A DNA stretch of 64,000 nucleotides, taken from contig NZ_BPPA01000005.1 of NCBI RefSeq assembly GCF_019972815.1, positions 124,001 to 188,000 of the forward strand, in the 5' to 3' direction. The notes under the pieces are model-generated. The model saw only the letters and a program-made list of their open reading frames with translations, made no database searches and was not told the DNA's origin. Of the stretch, positions 37,111 to 45,606 are shown piece by piece (position 1 is the first letter of the stretch; each line of letters starts with the position of its first letter). This stretch comes from Lactobacillus huangpiensis (GTDB lineage: Bacteria > Bacillota > Bacilli > Lactobacillales > Lactobacillaceae). The translations under genes were made by a program, and so were the position numbers.

Positions 37111-37312
37111 ATGGCTACTGGTCAGAGCAATATTAGTTTTACAAAAATAGTCCAAGCAAATATAATAGACAATATGTAGAGCATGGCAAAAACGAGACTA
37201 TCAGTTTAGTGCCGATTTATTAGTTATTAAAAAATAGCTATCAACTGACAAAACGTGATGACCAGCCCAGCGATAAAGGTTATTGAAATCAAATTTAAAG
37301 GAGTAAACCAAA

Positions 37313-38089
37313 GTGAAATTACATAAAAATACTATTGTTGCAGCTGTCGCGGGTATTACCGTTTTAGCGCCAGTTATTAGCCAAACTTCAGCTGTTTTAG
37401 CAGATGTTGCTGCAACTAACGAACCGAATACAAATACAAACACTGATACAAATAATCCAGACACAAGTGTAACAGATAAAACTGAAACTCCTATAGCTGA
37501 ACCAATTTCCCAACCTATCCAAGATAATGATCCCGAGCCTAAGACCAATATCCACAAGACTAAGAAGACCTGGTCAAAACGCCATCAGAAAGCAAATAAT
37601 TATTTCAATAAGAACGTCGTCAAGAAGGGGCAGAAGTTAACGAATAAGACTAAAAAATTAGCCCTTTACAAGAAGACCTTGAAGCATTTTAAAAATTACA
37701 AGACTAAGTATGCCAAGACTTTCAAGAATTATCTTAACGCTGAAATTAAGTGGTTAAACAGACAAATTAAATTGGAAAATGTTCCTACTACTAAACCATC
37801 GGGTGATCTGAAGCCACAACCTGTGCAAAAGCCAAAGAAAGCAAAAGCACCTAAAGAACCGTATAGTGGATGGGTTGATTCAATATTATACGTAACATAT
37901 TTAAATGATTATAAATATTTTAAGAAATATCCTAAAGAAAATAGAAAATATGTAAAACAAGACATTAAAGCTTTGAAGAAACGGGGATACAAGTTTAATG
38001 CCGACTTATCTGATAAGGGTTATAAGAAGCACAACAAGAAACTTGAAAAACGTGACGATGATCTCATTGAGGCAGGCAAATTAAAATAG
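37313..38089 (+). CDS. Secreted lysine-rich protein, unknown
   Basis: A 258-residue protein starting at GTG behind AAGGAG. The signal peptide ends after SAVLA (about residue 30). A Thr/Asn/Pro-rich acidic stretch (about 33-80) of low complexity looks like a wall-spanning linker. It is followed by two strongly basic helical regions, 85-145 and 180-258, rich in Lys and Tyr (for example YKKTLKHFKNYKTKYAKTFK). No LPXTG or SLAP motif. It lies in the SLAP/BspA array, 202 bases after SLAP paralogue 2 and convergent with BspA paralogue 1. Its high positive charge could hold it to wall polymers; that is inference. Confidence 0.65.
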   Translation: MKLHKNTIVAAVAGITVLAPVISQTSAVLADVAATNEPNTNTNTDTNNPDTSVTDKTETPIAEPISQPIQDNDPEPKTNIHKTKKTWSKRHQKANNYFNKNVVKKGQKLTNKTKKLALYKKTLKHFKNYKTKYAKTFKNYLNAEIKWLNRQIKLENVPTTKPSGDLKPQPVQKPKKAKAPKEPYSGWVDSILYVTYLNDYKYFKKYPKENRKYVKQDIKALKKRGYKFNADLSDKGYKKHNKKLEKRDDDLIEAGKLK

Positions 38090-38114
38090 TCTTCAGTGCT
38101 CTCACTAATAAAGC

Positions 38115-38155
38115 AAAAAGGCTAATTCGTAGTTAAAACGAACTAGCCTTTTTTG
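38115..38155. terminator. Bidirectional terminator, duplicated copy A
   Basis: AAAAAGGCTAATTCGT and ACGAACTAGCCTTTTTT hairpin. It is nearly identical to the terminator at 41917-41956, including the bases that run into the BspA stop codon. Confidence 0.85.
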
Positions 38156-38161
38156 TCTTAT

Positions 38162-40168
38162 CTATTTGAGATTGAACCCTTTAGGAAGTTTGGGCTTTTT
38201 GCCATTATACATGACATAAGTTTCCCTGGGACTCTTTTTAGCCGAATGGTTATACAGTTTTAGCAATTGCTTTGCAGTATATTTCTTGCCTTTCGGCTTT
38301 CTAATTGTGCCTTTGCCAAGAGCTTGGATATGTTTAAAGCCTTTGCCTACTCCCGAACTCTTACGTAAGCGGTAATGCCCGAGTTTGACAACAAAGCCCT
38401 TGGGATTACCTGCATTAAGCAAAATTTGACTGTTATGAATGTTAAAATTGCTTAAATCAACTCCAACTAATTTTTTATCGTTTTCAAACATTATAGTTGA
38501 AGATTTTAGTTTCGGTAAATGCCAGCCACTTAAATTCACATACTTCAGATTAGTACAATCATTAAACATCCCAGTTGTACTAGTAACATTAGTCATTCTG
38601 AAATGCGAAAGATCTATGCTAACCAAACTCTTATTATCAGCAAACATATAAGTCATGTCTTTAACATTCTCAGTGTTCCAGCCATCCAGGTTCAAATTGG
38701 TTAAAGAATAATCTCCAGTAAACATCCCCCACATGGTGGTAACTTTAGCAGTATTTAAATGACTTAAATCTAGACTTTCTATATTAGGATCTTCCGCAAA
38801 CATTTCCCGCATATTGGTTACATTTGATGTATCTAAATGATTTAAATTTATGCTTTTTATATTAGGATTTTTCGCAAACATTTCCCGCATATTGGTTGCA
38901 TTTGACGTATCTAAATAATTCAAATTTATACTCTTTAGATTAGGATTTTTCGCAAACATTCCTCTCATGTTTTTAACATTATGAGTATCAAGCTTGGCTA
39001 GATTTAATTGCTCTATCTGTGAAAAGCCCTCGAACATGTATGACATGTTTGTGACATTCGCCGTATGCAATTTGCTCAAGTCAACATCCGTTAAATTAGG
39101 ACATTCAGCAAACATATACGACATATCTGTTACCTTATTGGTGTCCCAATTGTCTAAAACTAATTTTGTTATTTTGCTTGAAGCAAACATATTTGACATC
39201 TTAATAACATTACTGGTATCTAATGAGCTAAGATCCAGGGTCTTTACCCCGATTGTTCCTGAGAACATGTATTCCATGTCTGTAACTTTACTAGTATTGA
39301 GTTTGGCAAAATCTAAATTAGAAATATCAGCCCGCTCAAACATTCCTGACATATCGGTCACATTGCTTGTATCAAGGTCAGCAAAATTAAGATTTTGAAG
39401 TTTGGTTAGACTAAACATATTACTCATTTCAGTAACGCGACTGGTGTTAAAACTACTCAAGTTAATGCTTTTGACAGTGCAACCATTAAACATATAATCC
39501 ATTTTAGTGACATTACTAGTATTAAAACTGGTCAAGTTAATGTTTTCAGCAGTGCAATTACTAAACATATAATTCATGTTAGTGACATTGCTAGTATTAA
39601 AATTGCTCAAATCTAGCGTTGATAGTCCCGTAGACTCAAACATTCTATTCATATCAGTTACTTTATCAGTTTGAAAGTGACTTAAATCAAGCTCAGTCAG
39701 AGCCTGATCCATATCAAACAAGCCACTCATGTCAGTGACTTCACTGGTGTCAACTAAGTCCAGTCCCTTAATGTCTTTCAAATTATTTAGCTCGCTAAAC
39801 TTATATTTTGAATCTGCAGGAAGTTTTACGTGGGAGGCAAAAACAATATGGGTAATATTATTCCCCCAACTCCATTCTTCATTAAACGGGCGACTCGAAA
39901 GAGTGCTATTTTTCTGAGTTCCTTTAATTGTCAGGGTTCTGGTAACAATATCATAATTCCAGCTGCAGTCACCATCTTTGCCTGACCAAATACCTGGTAT
40001 TTCTTGAATATCATTATTCACTTGATCGCTAGCATCAGGTTTATTAGTTGCAGCAGAAACCGGCTTAACAGCAGCTGCCATTAAACTCAGACTACAAAAA
40101 GCAATACTGCTGCTAATACCAACTTTTTTAACTAAACCTAAAATTTGTTTTGAATGGTTGTGATTCAT
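38162..40168 (-). CDS. BspA-like leucine-rich-repeat surface protein, paralogue 1
   Basis: A 668-residue exported protein. A signal peptide (cleavage near VSA, about residue 40) is followed by a conserved N-terminal region (WSGKDGDCSWNYDIVTRTL). About 17 BspA/DUF285 repeats of 23-26 residues come next, each of the form L-D-L-S-x-F-x-T-S-x-V-T-x-M-x-x-M-F. The last 95 residues are the module shared with the other two BspA proteins, with KLGHYRLRKSSGVGKGFKHI and ETYVMYNGKKPKLPKGF. Three adjacent repeats are almost identical. AAAGGAGGTC eight bases upstream selects the ATG at 40168. No LPXTG. BspA relatives bind host or matrix proteins. Confidence 0.85.
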   Translation of the reverse strand: MNHNHSKQILGLVKKVGISSSIAFCSLSLMAAAVKPVSAATNKPDASDQVNNDIQEIPGIWSGKDGDCSWNYDIVTRTLTIKGTQKNSTLSSRPFNEEWSWGNNITHIVFASHVKLPADSKYKFSELNNLKDIKGLDLVDTSEVTDMSGLFDMDQALTELDLSHFQTDKVTDMNRMFESTGLSTLDLSNFNTSNVTNMNYMFSNCTAENINLTSFNTSNVTKMDYMFNGCTVKSINLSSFNTSRVTEMSNMFSLTKLQNLNFADLDTSNVTDMSGMFERADISNLDFAKLNTSKVTDMEYMFSGTIGVKTLDLSSLDTSNVIKMSNMFASSKITKLVLDNWDTNKVTDMSYMFAECPNLTDVDLSKLHTANVTNMSYMFEGFSQIEQLNLAKLDTHNVKNMRGMFAKNPNLKSINLNYLDTSNATNMREMFAKNPNIKSINLNHLDTSNVTNMREMFAEDPNIESLDLSHLNTAKVTTMWGMFTGDYSLTNLNLDGWNTENVKDMTYMFADNKSLVSIDLSHFRMTNVTSTTGMFNDCTNLKYVNLSGWHLPKLKSSTIMFENDKKLVGVDLSNFNIHNSQILLNAGNPKGFVVKLGHYRLRKSSGVGKGFKHIQALGKGTIRKPKGKKYTAKQLLKLYNHSAKKSPRETYVMYNGKKPKLPKGFNLK
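38795..39028 (-). repeat. 78-bp tandem direct repeats in BspA paralogue 1
   Basis: The sequence CGCAAACATTTCCCGCATA recurs with a 78-base step at 38795 and 38873, and CGCAAACATT again at 38951. It encodes 26-residue repeats of the type EMFAKNPNIKSINLNHLDTS. The high identity between copies indicates recent duplication. Confidence 0.75.
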
Positions 40169-40378
40169 TATCATGACCTCCTTTTCATTAACTTAATTAT
40201 AAGCCGTTTCAAATCCAAAATATTGCAAAATATAGTTTTCCTAGTTGCAAAAAATAATGAAAGCCAGGCAAAATCCATTAAATTTACCAGATAAAATAAA
40301 TTTGAGTTTCATTTTGGGTTACGATAACATTAAATTATAAGCTCATTTTTGTAAGGTCATAATTTGCGAGGTCATAAT

Positions 40379-41899
40379 ATGAAACGTTTTAAGAAAATTT
40401 GTATTGGACTAACAGCCTTATTATTAACTGCTGGTCCATTATTGCCAAATATCACCAATTCCCAAACAGTAGAAGCTGCTCAAAAAGCCAAAGGAGAAGT
40501 TACGCTGCTTAAAAACGATTATGTTTACAATCCGTCAGGTCATAAAATAAAATTGAATATTTCTCACGGCTTTACCGTTCCTGAAGGTTTTAGCGCTGAT
40601 TCCAAGGGTTACGTGATTACTGACATGGAAATTGATGAATACAGCGATGGTAGAACCAGTTATTCCTACTACGGTACTAAAAAAATTAACGGGCAAAAAT
40701 TTTACAACCTTGGACATAACTATTACGTTAAAAATGCCGATATTTTAGAAGTAAAAGGCCACAATATTAAAAAAGGCAAACTAGTATTAAGTCACAATTC
40801 ATTGATTTACACCAAGACTGGCAAAGCAACTGGTAAGAAATTAAGAACTGATGCAATTGTCAAGTATCAAGGAAAAGCTAAGACTGCTACTAAAACACCC
40901 AAATACTTTTATTATCTTAACGATTTAGACAGATACTTCAAGCCCAGATATATACCTACTCATAAAATTAAAGGGAAATATTATTACTCTTTAGGACATA
41001 ATCGCTACATTAAGGCAGCTAATGTCGGGTACATTAACGGTCACATTGCTCGCTACAATGGTGTTTCGTCAGCGACTGTCCTTAGGAACACCTCCAGCAC
41101 AACGGTAAATTATTCTGCTGCAAAGCGGAAACTGAAAAAAGGACAAAAGATTAAACTTGATTTAACTGTTATTCCATACGAAATTGATGGCTTTGAGGGT
41201 TATATATACAGATTGCACGATCACCCAGATGAATATGTTTCAGAATACGAAGTTAAACTGAAAAGGAACCTGCCTATTATTGATTACAGTGACTTAGTCT
41301 ACACTTATGTCACCCCATTAGCAGGCAACAGCGTTGAACTTTATGATACTTCCGGTAAGGCAACTGGCAAGCATATCATGAAGCCGACACATAGTAATCT
41401 GACGGTTGATGGCTTAATGTACTTGTGGATTCCTGAGAAAAACAAGGCGGAACTGTTTTATCACTGTCTAAATTACAGCGATACTAATGTGATTGATGAC
41501 AGTCAACCAGATCCGATATCAGATCAAGACTCAGTAACCCACAATAATAATCCAAAATTAAACTATGGCAATAACTTTATCAAAGTTAGCGATGTTAAAT
41601 ACGTCAGCGGGTTAAAGCTAAAAGCACTTAATACGGTTGAGCAGGCCAAAAATGATCAAAGAGTTGCAACGACTGCTGACAAGCAAGAATTACTAGCACT
41701 TTTTAATGAAGGCAAAGATTTAGATCAAAATGCTAAATATGATACGGATCTAATGAATAATTATGATAGCTCCTTAAGTAATGCCTCTGCCATAATAAGA
41801 TCTGATAAGGCAACTATCGCCCAAGTTGATGAAGCTGTCTGGTATGTTAAAACGGCAAAAGAGCAGCTGACAACTATGTCTGTTCCTCAGGGCGATTAA
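40379..41899 (+). CDS. Secreted SLAP-domain surface protein, paralogue 3
   Basis: A 506-residue exported protein, signal peptide ending at VEA. Module landmarks are YVYNPSGHKIKLNISHG ... FYNLGHNYYVKNADI and LIYTKTGKATGKKLR ... YYYSLGHNRYIKAANV. The unique half has KRKLKKGQKIKLDLTVIPY and LTVDGLMYLWIPEKN, and ends with VDEAVWYVKTAKEQL. It is very close to paralogue 2 over the whole length except the linker at about 385-400. The start is ATG 40379 behind GAGGTC; a second copy of the AGGTCATAA ribosome-site block lies 16 bases further upstream. It is divergent from BspA 1 and convergent with BspA 2. Confidence 0.82.
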   Translation: MKRFKKICIGLTALLLTAGPLLPNITNSQTVEAAQKAKGEVTLLKNDYVYNPSGHKIKLNISHGFTVPEGFSADSKGYVITDMEIDEYSDGRTSYSYYGTKKINGQKFYNLGHNYYVKNADILEVKGHNIKKGKLVLSHNSLIYTKTGKATGKKLRTDAIVKYQGKAKTATKTPKYFYYLNDLDRYFKPRYIPTHKIKGKYYYSLGHNRYIKAANVGYINGHIARYNGVSSATVLRNTSSTTVNYSAAKRKLKKGQKIKLDLTVIPYEIDGFEGYIYRLHDHPDEYVSEYEVKLKRNLPIIDYSDLVYTYVTPLAGNSVELYDTSGKATGKHIMKPTHSNLTVDGLMYLWIPEKNKAELFYHCLNYSDTNVIDDSQPDPISDQDSVTHNNNPKLNYGNNFIKVSDVKYVSGLKLKALNTVEQAKNDQRVATTADKQELLALFNEGKDLDQNAKYDTDLMNNYDSSLSNASAIIRSDKATIAQVDEAVWYVKTAKEQLTTMSVPQGD

Positions 41900-41916
41900 A
41901 TCTTTTAGACTAATAG

Positions 41917-41956
41917 AAAAAGGCTAATTCGTACATAAAACGAATTAGCTTTTTTG
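41917..41956. terminator. Bidirectional terminator, duplicated copy B
   Basis: AAAAAGGCTAATTCGT and ACGAATTAGCTTTTTT hairpin between SLAP paralogue 3 and BspA paralogue 2; near-copy of the terminator at 38115-38155. Confidence 0.85.
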
Positions 41957-41962
41957 TCTTAT

Positions 41963-43804
41963 CTATTTAAGTTTGAACCCTTCAGGAAGCTGGGGCTTTT
42001 TGCCATTATACATAACATAAGTTTCTTCAGGACTCTTTTTAGCAGAATGGTTATACAGTTTTAGCAATTGCTTTGCAGTATACTTCTTGCCCCGAGGCTT
42101 GGCAATTGTGCCTTTGCCAACAGCTTGAATATGTTTAAATCCTTGACCTACTCCTGAACTCTTACGTAAGCGGTAATGACCGAGCTTGACAGCAAATCCT
42201 TTAGGATTACCAGCATTTTTCAAAATCTGACTATTATGAATATTAAAATGGCTTAAATCAACTCCAGCTAGCTTCTGATCATTAGTAAACATTTCCGTTG
42301 AATCATACATTTTTGGTAACCGCCAGCTACGCAAATCAACAAAAACAAGATTATCACAGTCCATAAACATTTGGCTGACCCTGGTAACCTGACGTGTATC
42401 CCAAGTATGCAGGTCAAGCTGCTCAAGACTTTTTGCACCCTTAAACATCCTAAGCATATCAGTAACTTTGGCAGTATTAAAGTGACTCAAGTCAATGTCT
42501 TTTAGACTGCTGTCGCCACTGAACATTGAATTCATCCAGCGTACGTTCTTGGTATTCCAGCCCATTAAATTGAGTTTAGCCAAAGAACTGTCCCCAGAAA
42601 ACAGCGAGATCATATTAGTAACGTTGCTGGTATCAAAACTGCTTACATCCAAACTAGTAATAGCTGGATTGTCTGCGAACATTTCTTTCATATCTTTAAC
42701 TTTACTCGTATCAAAGTGACTGAAATTTAGCTGATCCAAATGGGCGAATTTTGCAAACATACCCGACATATCTGTAACATTACCGGTATTAAAGCCGCTT
42801 AAGTCAAGTTTAGTTAAGTCAGAACACCCTTGGAACATATTTTTCATACTGGTGACGTTTTTGGTGTTCCAATTAGCCAAATTTAAGTGAGTAACAGTAC
42901 TACCACTAAACATTTCAGCCATATCAGTCACTTGACTAGTATCAAAATTACTCAAATCAAGACTTGACAGATTTTGGGTACCGGAAAACATGCCTGACAT
43001 ATTATTAACTTTGCTAGTGTTAAAGTGCTCAAGATTTAGTTCAGGAACTTTTATTCCAGCAAACATACCAGACATGTTAGTGACATTACCGGTATCAAAA
43101 TTAGCCAGATCAAGCTCTGCCACATCGCTATCCGCAAACATATCTGCCATATCGGTCACTTGGCTGGTAGCAAAACTTTTCAGATTAAGATGTTTCATCG
43201 GGCTGTTTCTAAACATACCGCTCATATTTGTGACTTTGCTTGTATTAAAACTGCTCAAATCTACTTCTGTTAAGGCTGTGTTGTCAAACATTCGTTCCAT
43301 ATTTGTCACTTGGCTGGTATCAAAGTGACTCACATCAGCTTTAGTTAGAGCTTTGTCATTAGTAAAAAGCAAAGCCATATTTGTCACTTGACTAGTATCA
43401 ACTTTGTCGAGACCTGTAATATCCTCCAAATACTCAAGACCGGAAAACTTTTCTGCCGAATTCGGAGCCATTTGAACTGGTGTTTCAAACACAATATGCT
43501 CAATATTGCCAGACCATTTAAACTGCTTTAAAAATGGTGTGCTGGATAATTGACTGCTCTTTTGCGCGCCACTAATCCGCAGAGTTCTACTAATAACGTC
43601 GTATTCCCATGTGCAGCTGCCATCAGTGCCAGTCCACAGACCGGCATCAGATGGCAAACCTGTCGCACTAATTGGGACAACAGCAGGAGTTTCTGTTGCA
43701 GCAGCAACATTTACGTTTGTTTGCACCGTTACGACTAAACCTAATGCTATTGTTGCAATACCTATCCCAGTTTTTTCAAACTTGATTAAATTTGGAAGCT
43801 TCAT
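41963..43804 (-). CDS. BspA-like leucine-rich-repeat surface protein, paralogue 2
   Basis: A 613-residue exported protein. The N-terminal hydrophobic segment (about 12-34) is a signal peptide with probable cleavage near VAAA. The conserved WTGTDGSCTWEYDVISRTL region is followed by about 15 BspA/DUF285 repeats (for example LDLSNFDTSQVTDMAEMFSG) and the common C-terminal module (KLGHYRLRKSSGVGQGFKHI, then ETYVMYNGKKPQLPEGF). AGAGG lies before the ATG. It converges with SLAP paralogue 3 and diverges from SLAP paralogue 4. No sortase motif; the shared module probably attaches it to the wall, which is inference. Confidence 0.85.
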   Translation of the reverse strand: MKLPNLIKFEKTGIGIATIALGLVVTVQTNVNVAAATETPAVVPISATGLPSDAGLWTGTDGSCTWEYDVISRTLRISGAQKSSQLSSTPFLKQFKWSGNIEHIVFETPVQMAPNSAEKFSGLEYLEDITGLDKVDTSQVTNMALLFTNDKALTKADVSHFDTSQVTNMERMFDNTALTEVDLSSFNTSKVTNMSGMFRNSPMKHLNLKSFATSQVTDMADMFADSDVAELDLANFDTGNVTNMSGMFAGIKVPELNLEHFNTSKVNNMSGMFSGTQNLSSLDLSNFDTSQVTDMAEMFSGSTVTHLNLANWNTKNVTSMKNMFQGCSDLTKLDLSGFNTGNVTDMSGMFAKFAHLDQLNFSHFDTSKVKDMKEMFADNPAITSLDVSSFDTSNVTNMISLFSGDSSLAKLNLMGWNTKNVRWMNSMFSGDSSLKDIDLSHFNTAKVTDMLRMFKGAKSLEQLDLHTWDTRQVTRVSQMFMDCDNLVFVDLRSWRLPKMYDSTEMFTNDQKLAGVDLSHFNIHNSQILKNAGNPKGFAVKLGHYRLRKSSGVGQGFKHIQAVGKGTIAKPRGKKYTAKQLLKLYNHSAKKSPEETYVMYNGKKPQLPEGFKLK

Positions 43805-43980
43805 CTTGATACCTCTTTTCTCTTACCCTAATTATACGGGTTTTTTGCTTAAAACTTATTAATGATTTGAAACTTAAGTTAAACTTTGTCAGCCTTTATT
43901 CATTTATTGTAAACATGTATTGCTGCTCCTATATTAGGTTATAATAAATTTAGTAGAAAGGATTAGTAAGGAGGTAAATC

Positions 43981-45504
43981 ATGAAATTAACCAAAAAAAT
44001 CTGTTTGGCGATCACAGCTTTGGCATTGGTCGTCACACCTTTTTTAGCAAATTGCAATCAAATACATACAGTTGCAGCTGCCAAAAGCAGTAAAAAGACC
44101 GCAAAGGGTAAAATCACGTTAATCTATGATGCCCATCTTTATAATAAATATGGTCATAAAATTAAAAACAAGAACAAATATCTGCCTTATGCTGAAGATG
44201 ATGCCAATGGCTATAAGTACATTCCAGGATTTAATGCAGATGTTATGCAATATTACGGCACCAAAATAATTAATGGACAAAAATTCTATAATATTGGTAA
44301 TGGCTGCTACATTAGTATGGCAGATATTAAAGAAGTCAATGGTAAGAACAGCAAAAAGGGTAAATTGGTTTTACTACAGAAATCAGCTGTATATACTAAA
44401 GCTGGTAACAAGAGTGGTTACACTTTACCTAAGCGCGCTATTGTTAAGTATCAGGGCAAAGTTAAACAAGTTAAGTCAAGACCAAAATACTATTATAGTA
44501 AATACTTTAAATCAGATAACGATGAGCACTTTTTCTATCTTCCTCTTACAAAAATTAAAGGGAAAAATTATTATGCCATTGGTCAAAATCGCTTTGTCAA
44601 AGCCTATAATGTTACAAGTTTAGATGGTTATCCTCTAACTTACAATGGGGTTACAACGGCCATCGTTCTCAAAAAGACAGCTACTCAGACTTTAAACGAA
44701 ATGAAAACCAAACATATTTTAAAAAAGGGTCAGAAAATAAAAGTTGATTTAGCCGTTACGCCTTGGGCAGAAGATTTTGAAGGCTATATTTTCCGCCTGC
44801 ATAATCATCATAATGAATACATAGATGAAAACTGTATCAACCTGAGAAATTACTTACCAACTACCGACTACTCTGATTTAACCTACAGTTTTGTTACTGC
44901 AAAGACTACTGCAAACGTTAAGCTTTATGACGCCACAGGAAAACCCGTTGGGATTAGTTTTAATACTGCAAAGCAGTCTGATTTTAATGTTGACGGCTTA
45001 TTCTATATTTGGAATGCGGCTACAAACAAAGCGGAGTTGTATTATCACATTCTGAGTAACAATTTAGACAGAAAAGCCCTTATCAATAATGATGGCACAC
45101 AACTAAAGGCCCCGGCGACTGACAAAAAATATGGTCCAATCACTCTAACCACCAGTGAAAAAATAATAGCAGCTAACAGTTTCGTCAAAGCAAGTGATGT
45201 GAAATTTAGCAGGGGCATAAAACTTTCTCCTGTAAACACTTCTTTAGCAGCTGAGCAGAAACAAAAAGTAGCAACCGACAGCGATAAAGTGAAGCTCCAG
45301 AAAGACTTTGACTCTGGACAGCAAACTATTAACGAGAGTGTCCATTATGATGCACTTATGCAGAGCTATGACTATGCTTTAGCTAATGCTGCGGTTGTCT
45401 TACGGTCGAGCAAAGCAACGCTGGCACAAGTAGATCAGGCAATCTGGCTGTTAAAAACCACTAAAACACAGATAAAAACTTTAAACTTCCCTGAATTTGC
45501 CTAA
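43981..45504 (+). CDS. Secreted SLAP-domain surface protein, paralogue 4
   Basis: A 507-residue exported protein, signal peptide ending near VAA (about residue 34). Two SLAP-like modules are present: HLYNKYGHKIKNKNKYL ... FYNIGNGCYISMADI and AVYTKAGNKSGYTL ... YYAIGQNRFVKAYNV. The unique half has KHILKKGQKIKVDLAVTPWA, E-D-F-E-G-Y-I-F-R-L-H-N and FNVDGLFYIW, and ends with TTKTQIKTLNFPEFA. It is closest to paralogue 1, not to its neighbours. GGAGG lies seven bases before the ATG and TATAAT at 43940. Confidence 0.82.
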   Translation: MKLTKKICLAITALALVVTPFLANCNQIHTVAAAKSSKKTAKGKITLIYDAHLYNKYGHKIKNKNKYLPYAEDDANGYKYIPGFNADVMQYYGTKIINGQKFYNIGNGCYISMADIKEVNGKNSKKGKLVLLQKSAVYTKAGNKSGYTLPKRAIVKYQGKVKQVKSRPKYYYSKYFKSDNDEHFFYLPLTKIKGKNYYAIGQNRFVKAYNVTSLDGYPLTYNGVTTAIVLKKTATQTLNEMKTKHILKKGQKIKVDLAVTPWAEDFEGYIFRLHNHHNEYIDENCINLRNYLPTTDYSDLTYSFVTAKTTANVKLYDATGKPVGISFNTAKQSDFNVDGLFYIWNAATNKAELYYHILSNNLDRKALINNDGTQLKAPATDKKYGPITLTTSEKIIAANSFVKASDVKFSRGIKLSPVNTSLAAEQKQKVATDSDKVKLQKDFDSGQQTINESVHYDALMQSYDYALANAAVVLRSSKATLAQVDQAIWLLKTTKTQIKTLNFPEFA

Positions 45505-45525
45505 AGTATACTAGAAAGACAAACT

Positions 45526-45598
45526 AAAAAGGATTGGTTCTGAAATGTGATGTGAACCCTAAAATTAGGTCACACCAATGAGCTAATCCTTTTATTTT
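45526..45598. terminator. Long bidirectional terminator
   Basis: AAAAAGGATTGGTTC pairs with GAGCTAATCCTTTT, with an inner stem of TGTGAACCCT and AGGTCACA, between SLAP paralogue 4 and BspA paralogue 3. Confidence 0.75.
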
Positions 45599-45606
45599 AC
45601 TAAAAA

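Noticed and set aside
38795-39028. Regularly spaced repeats resembling a CRISPR array
   Set aside because: The 78-base period is a multiple of three, lies in frame in a BspA protein and has no unique spacers.
38162-40168. LPXTG sortase anchors in the surface proteins
   Set aside because: The BspA ends read KLPKGF or QLPKSF without the threonine-glycine pair, hydrophobic helix or charged tail; the CAP and SLAP proteins have none either.
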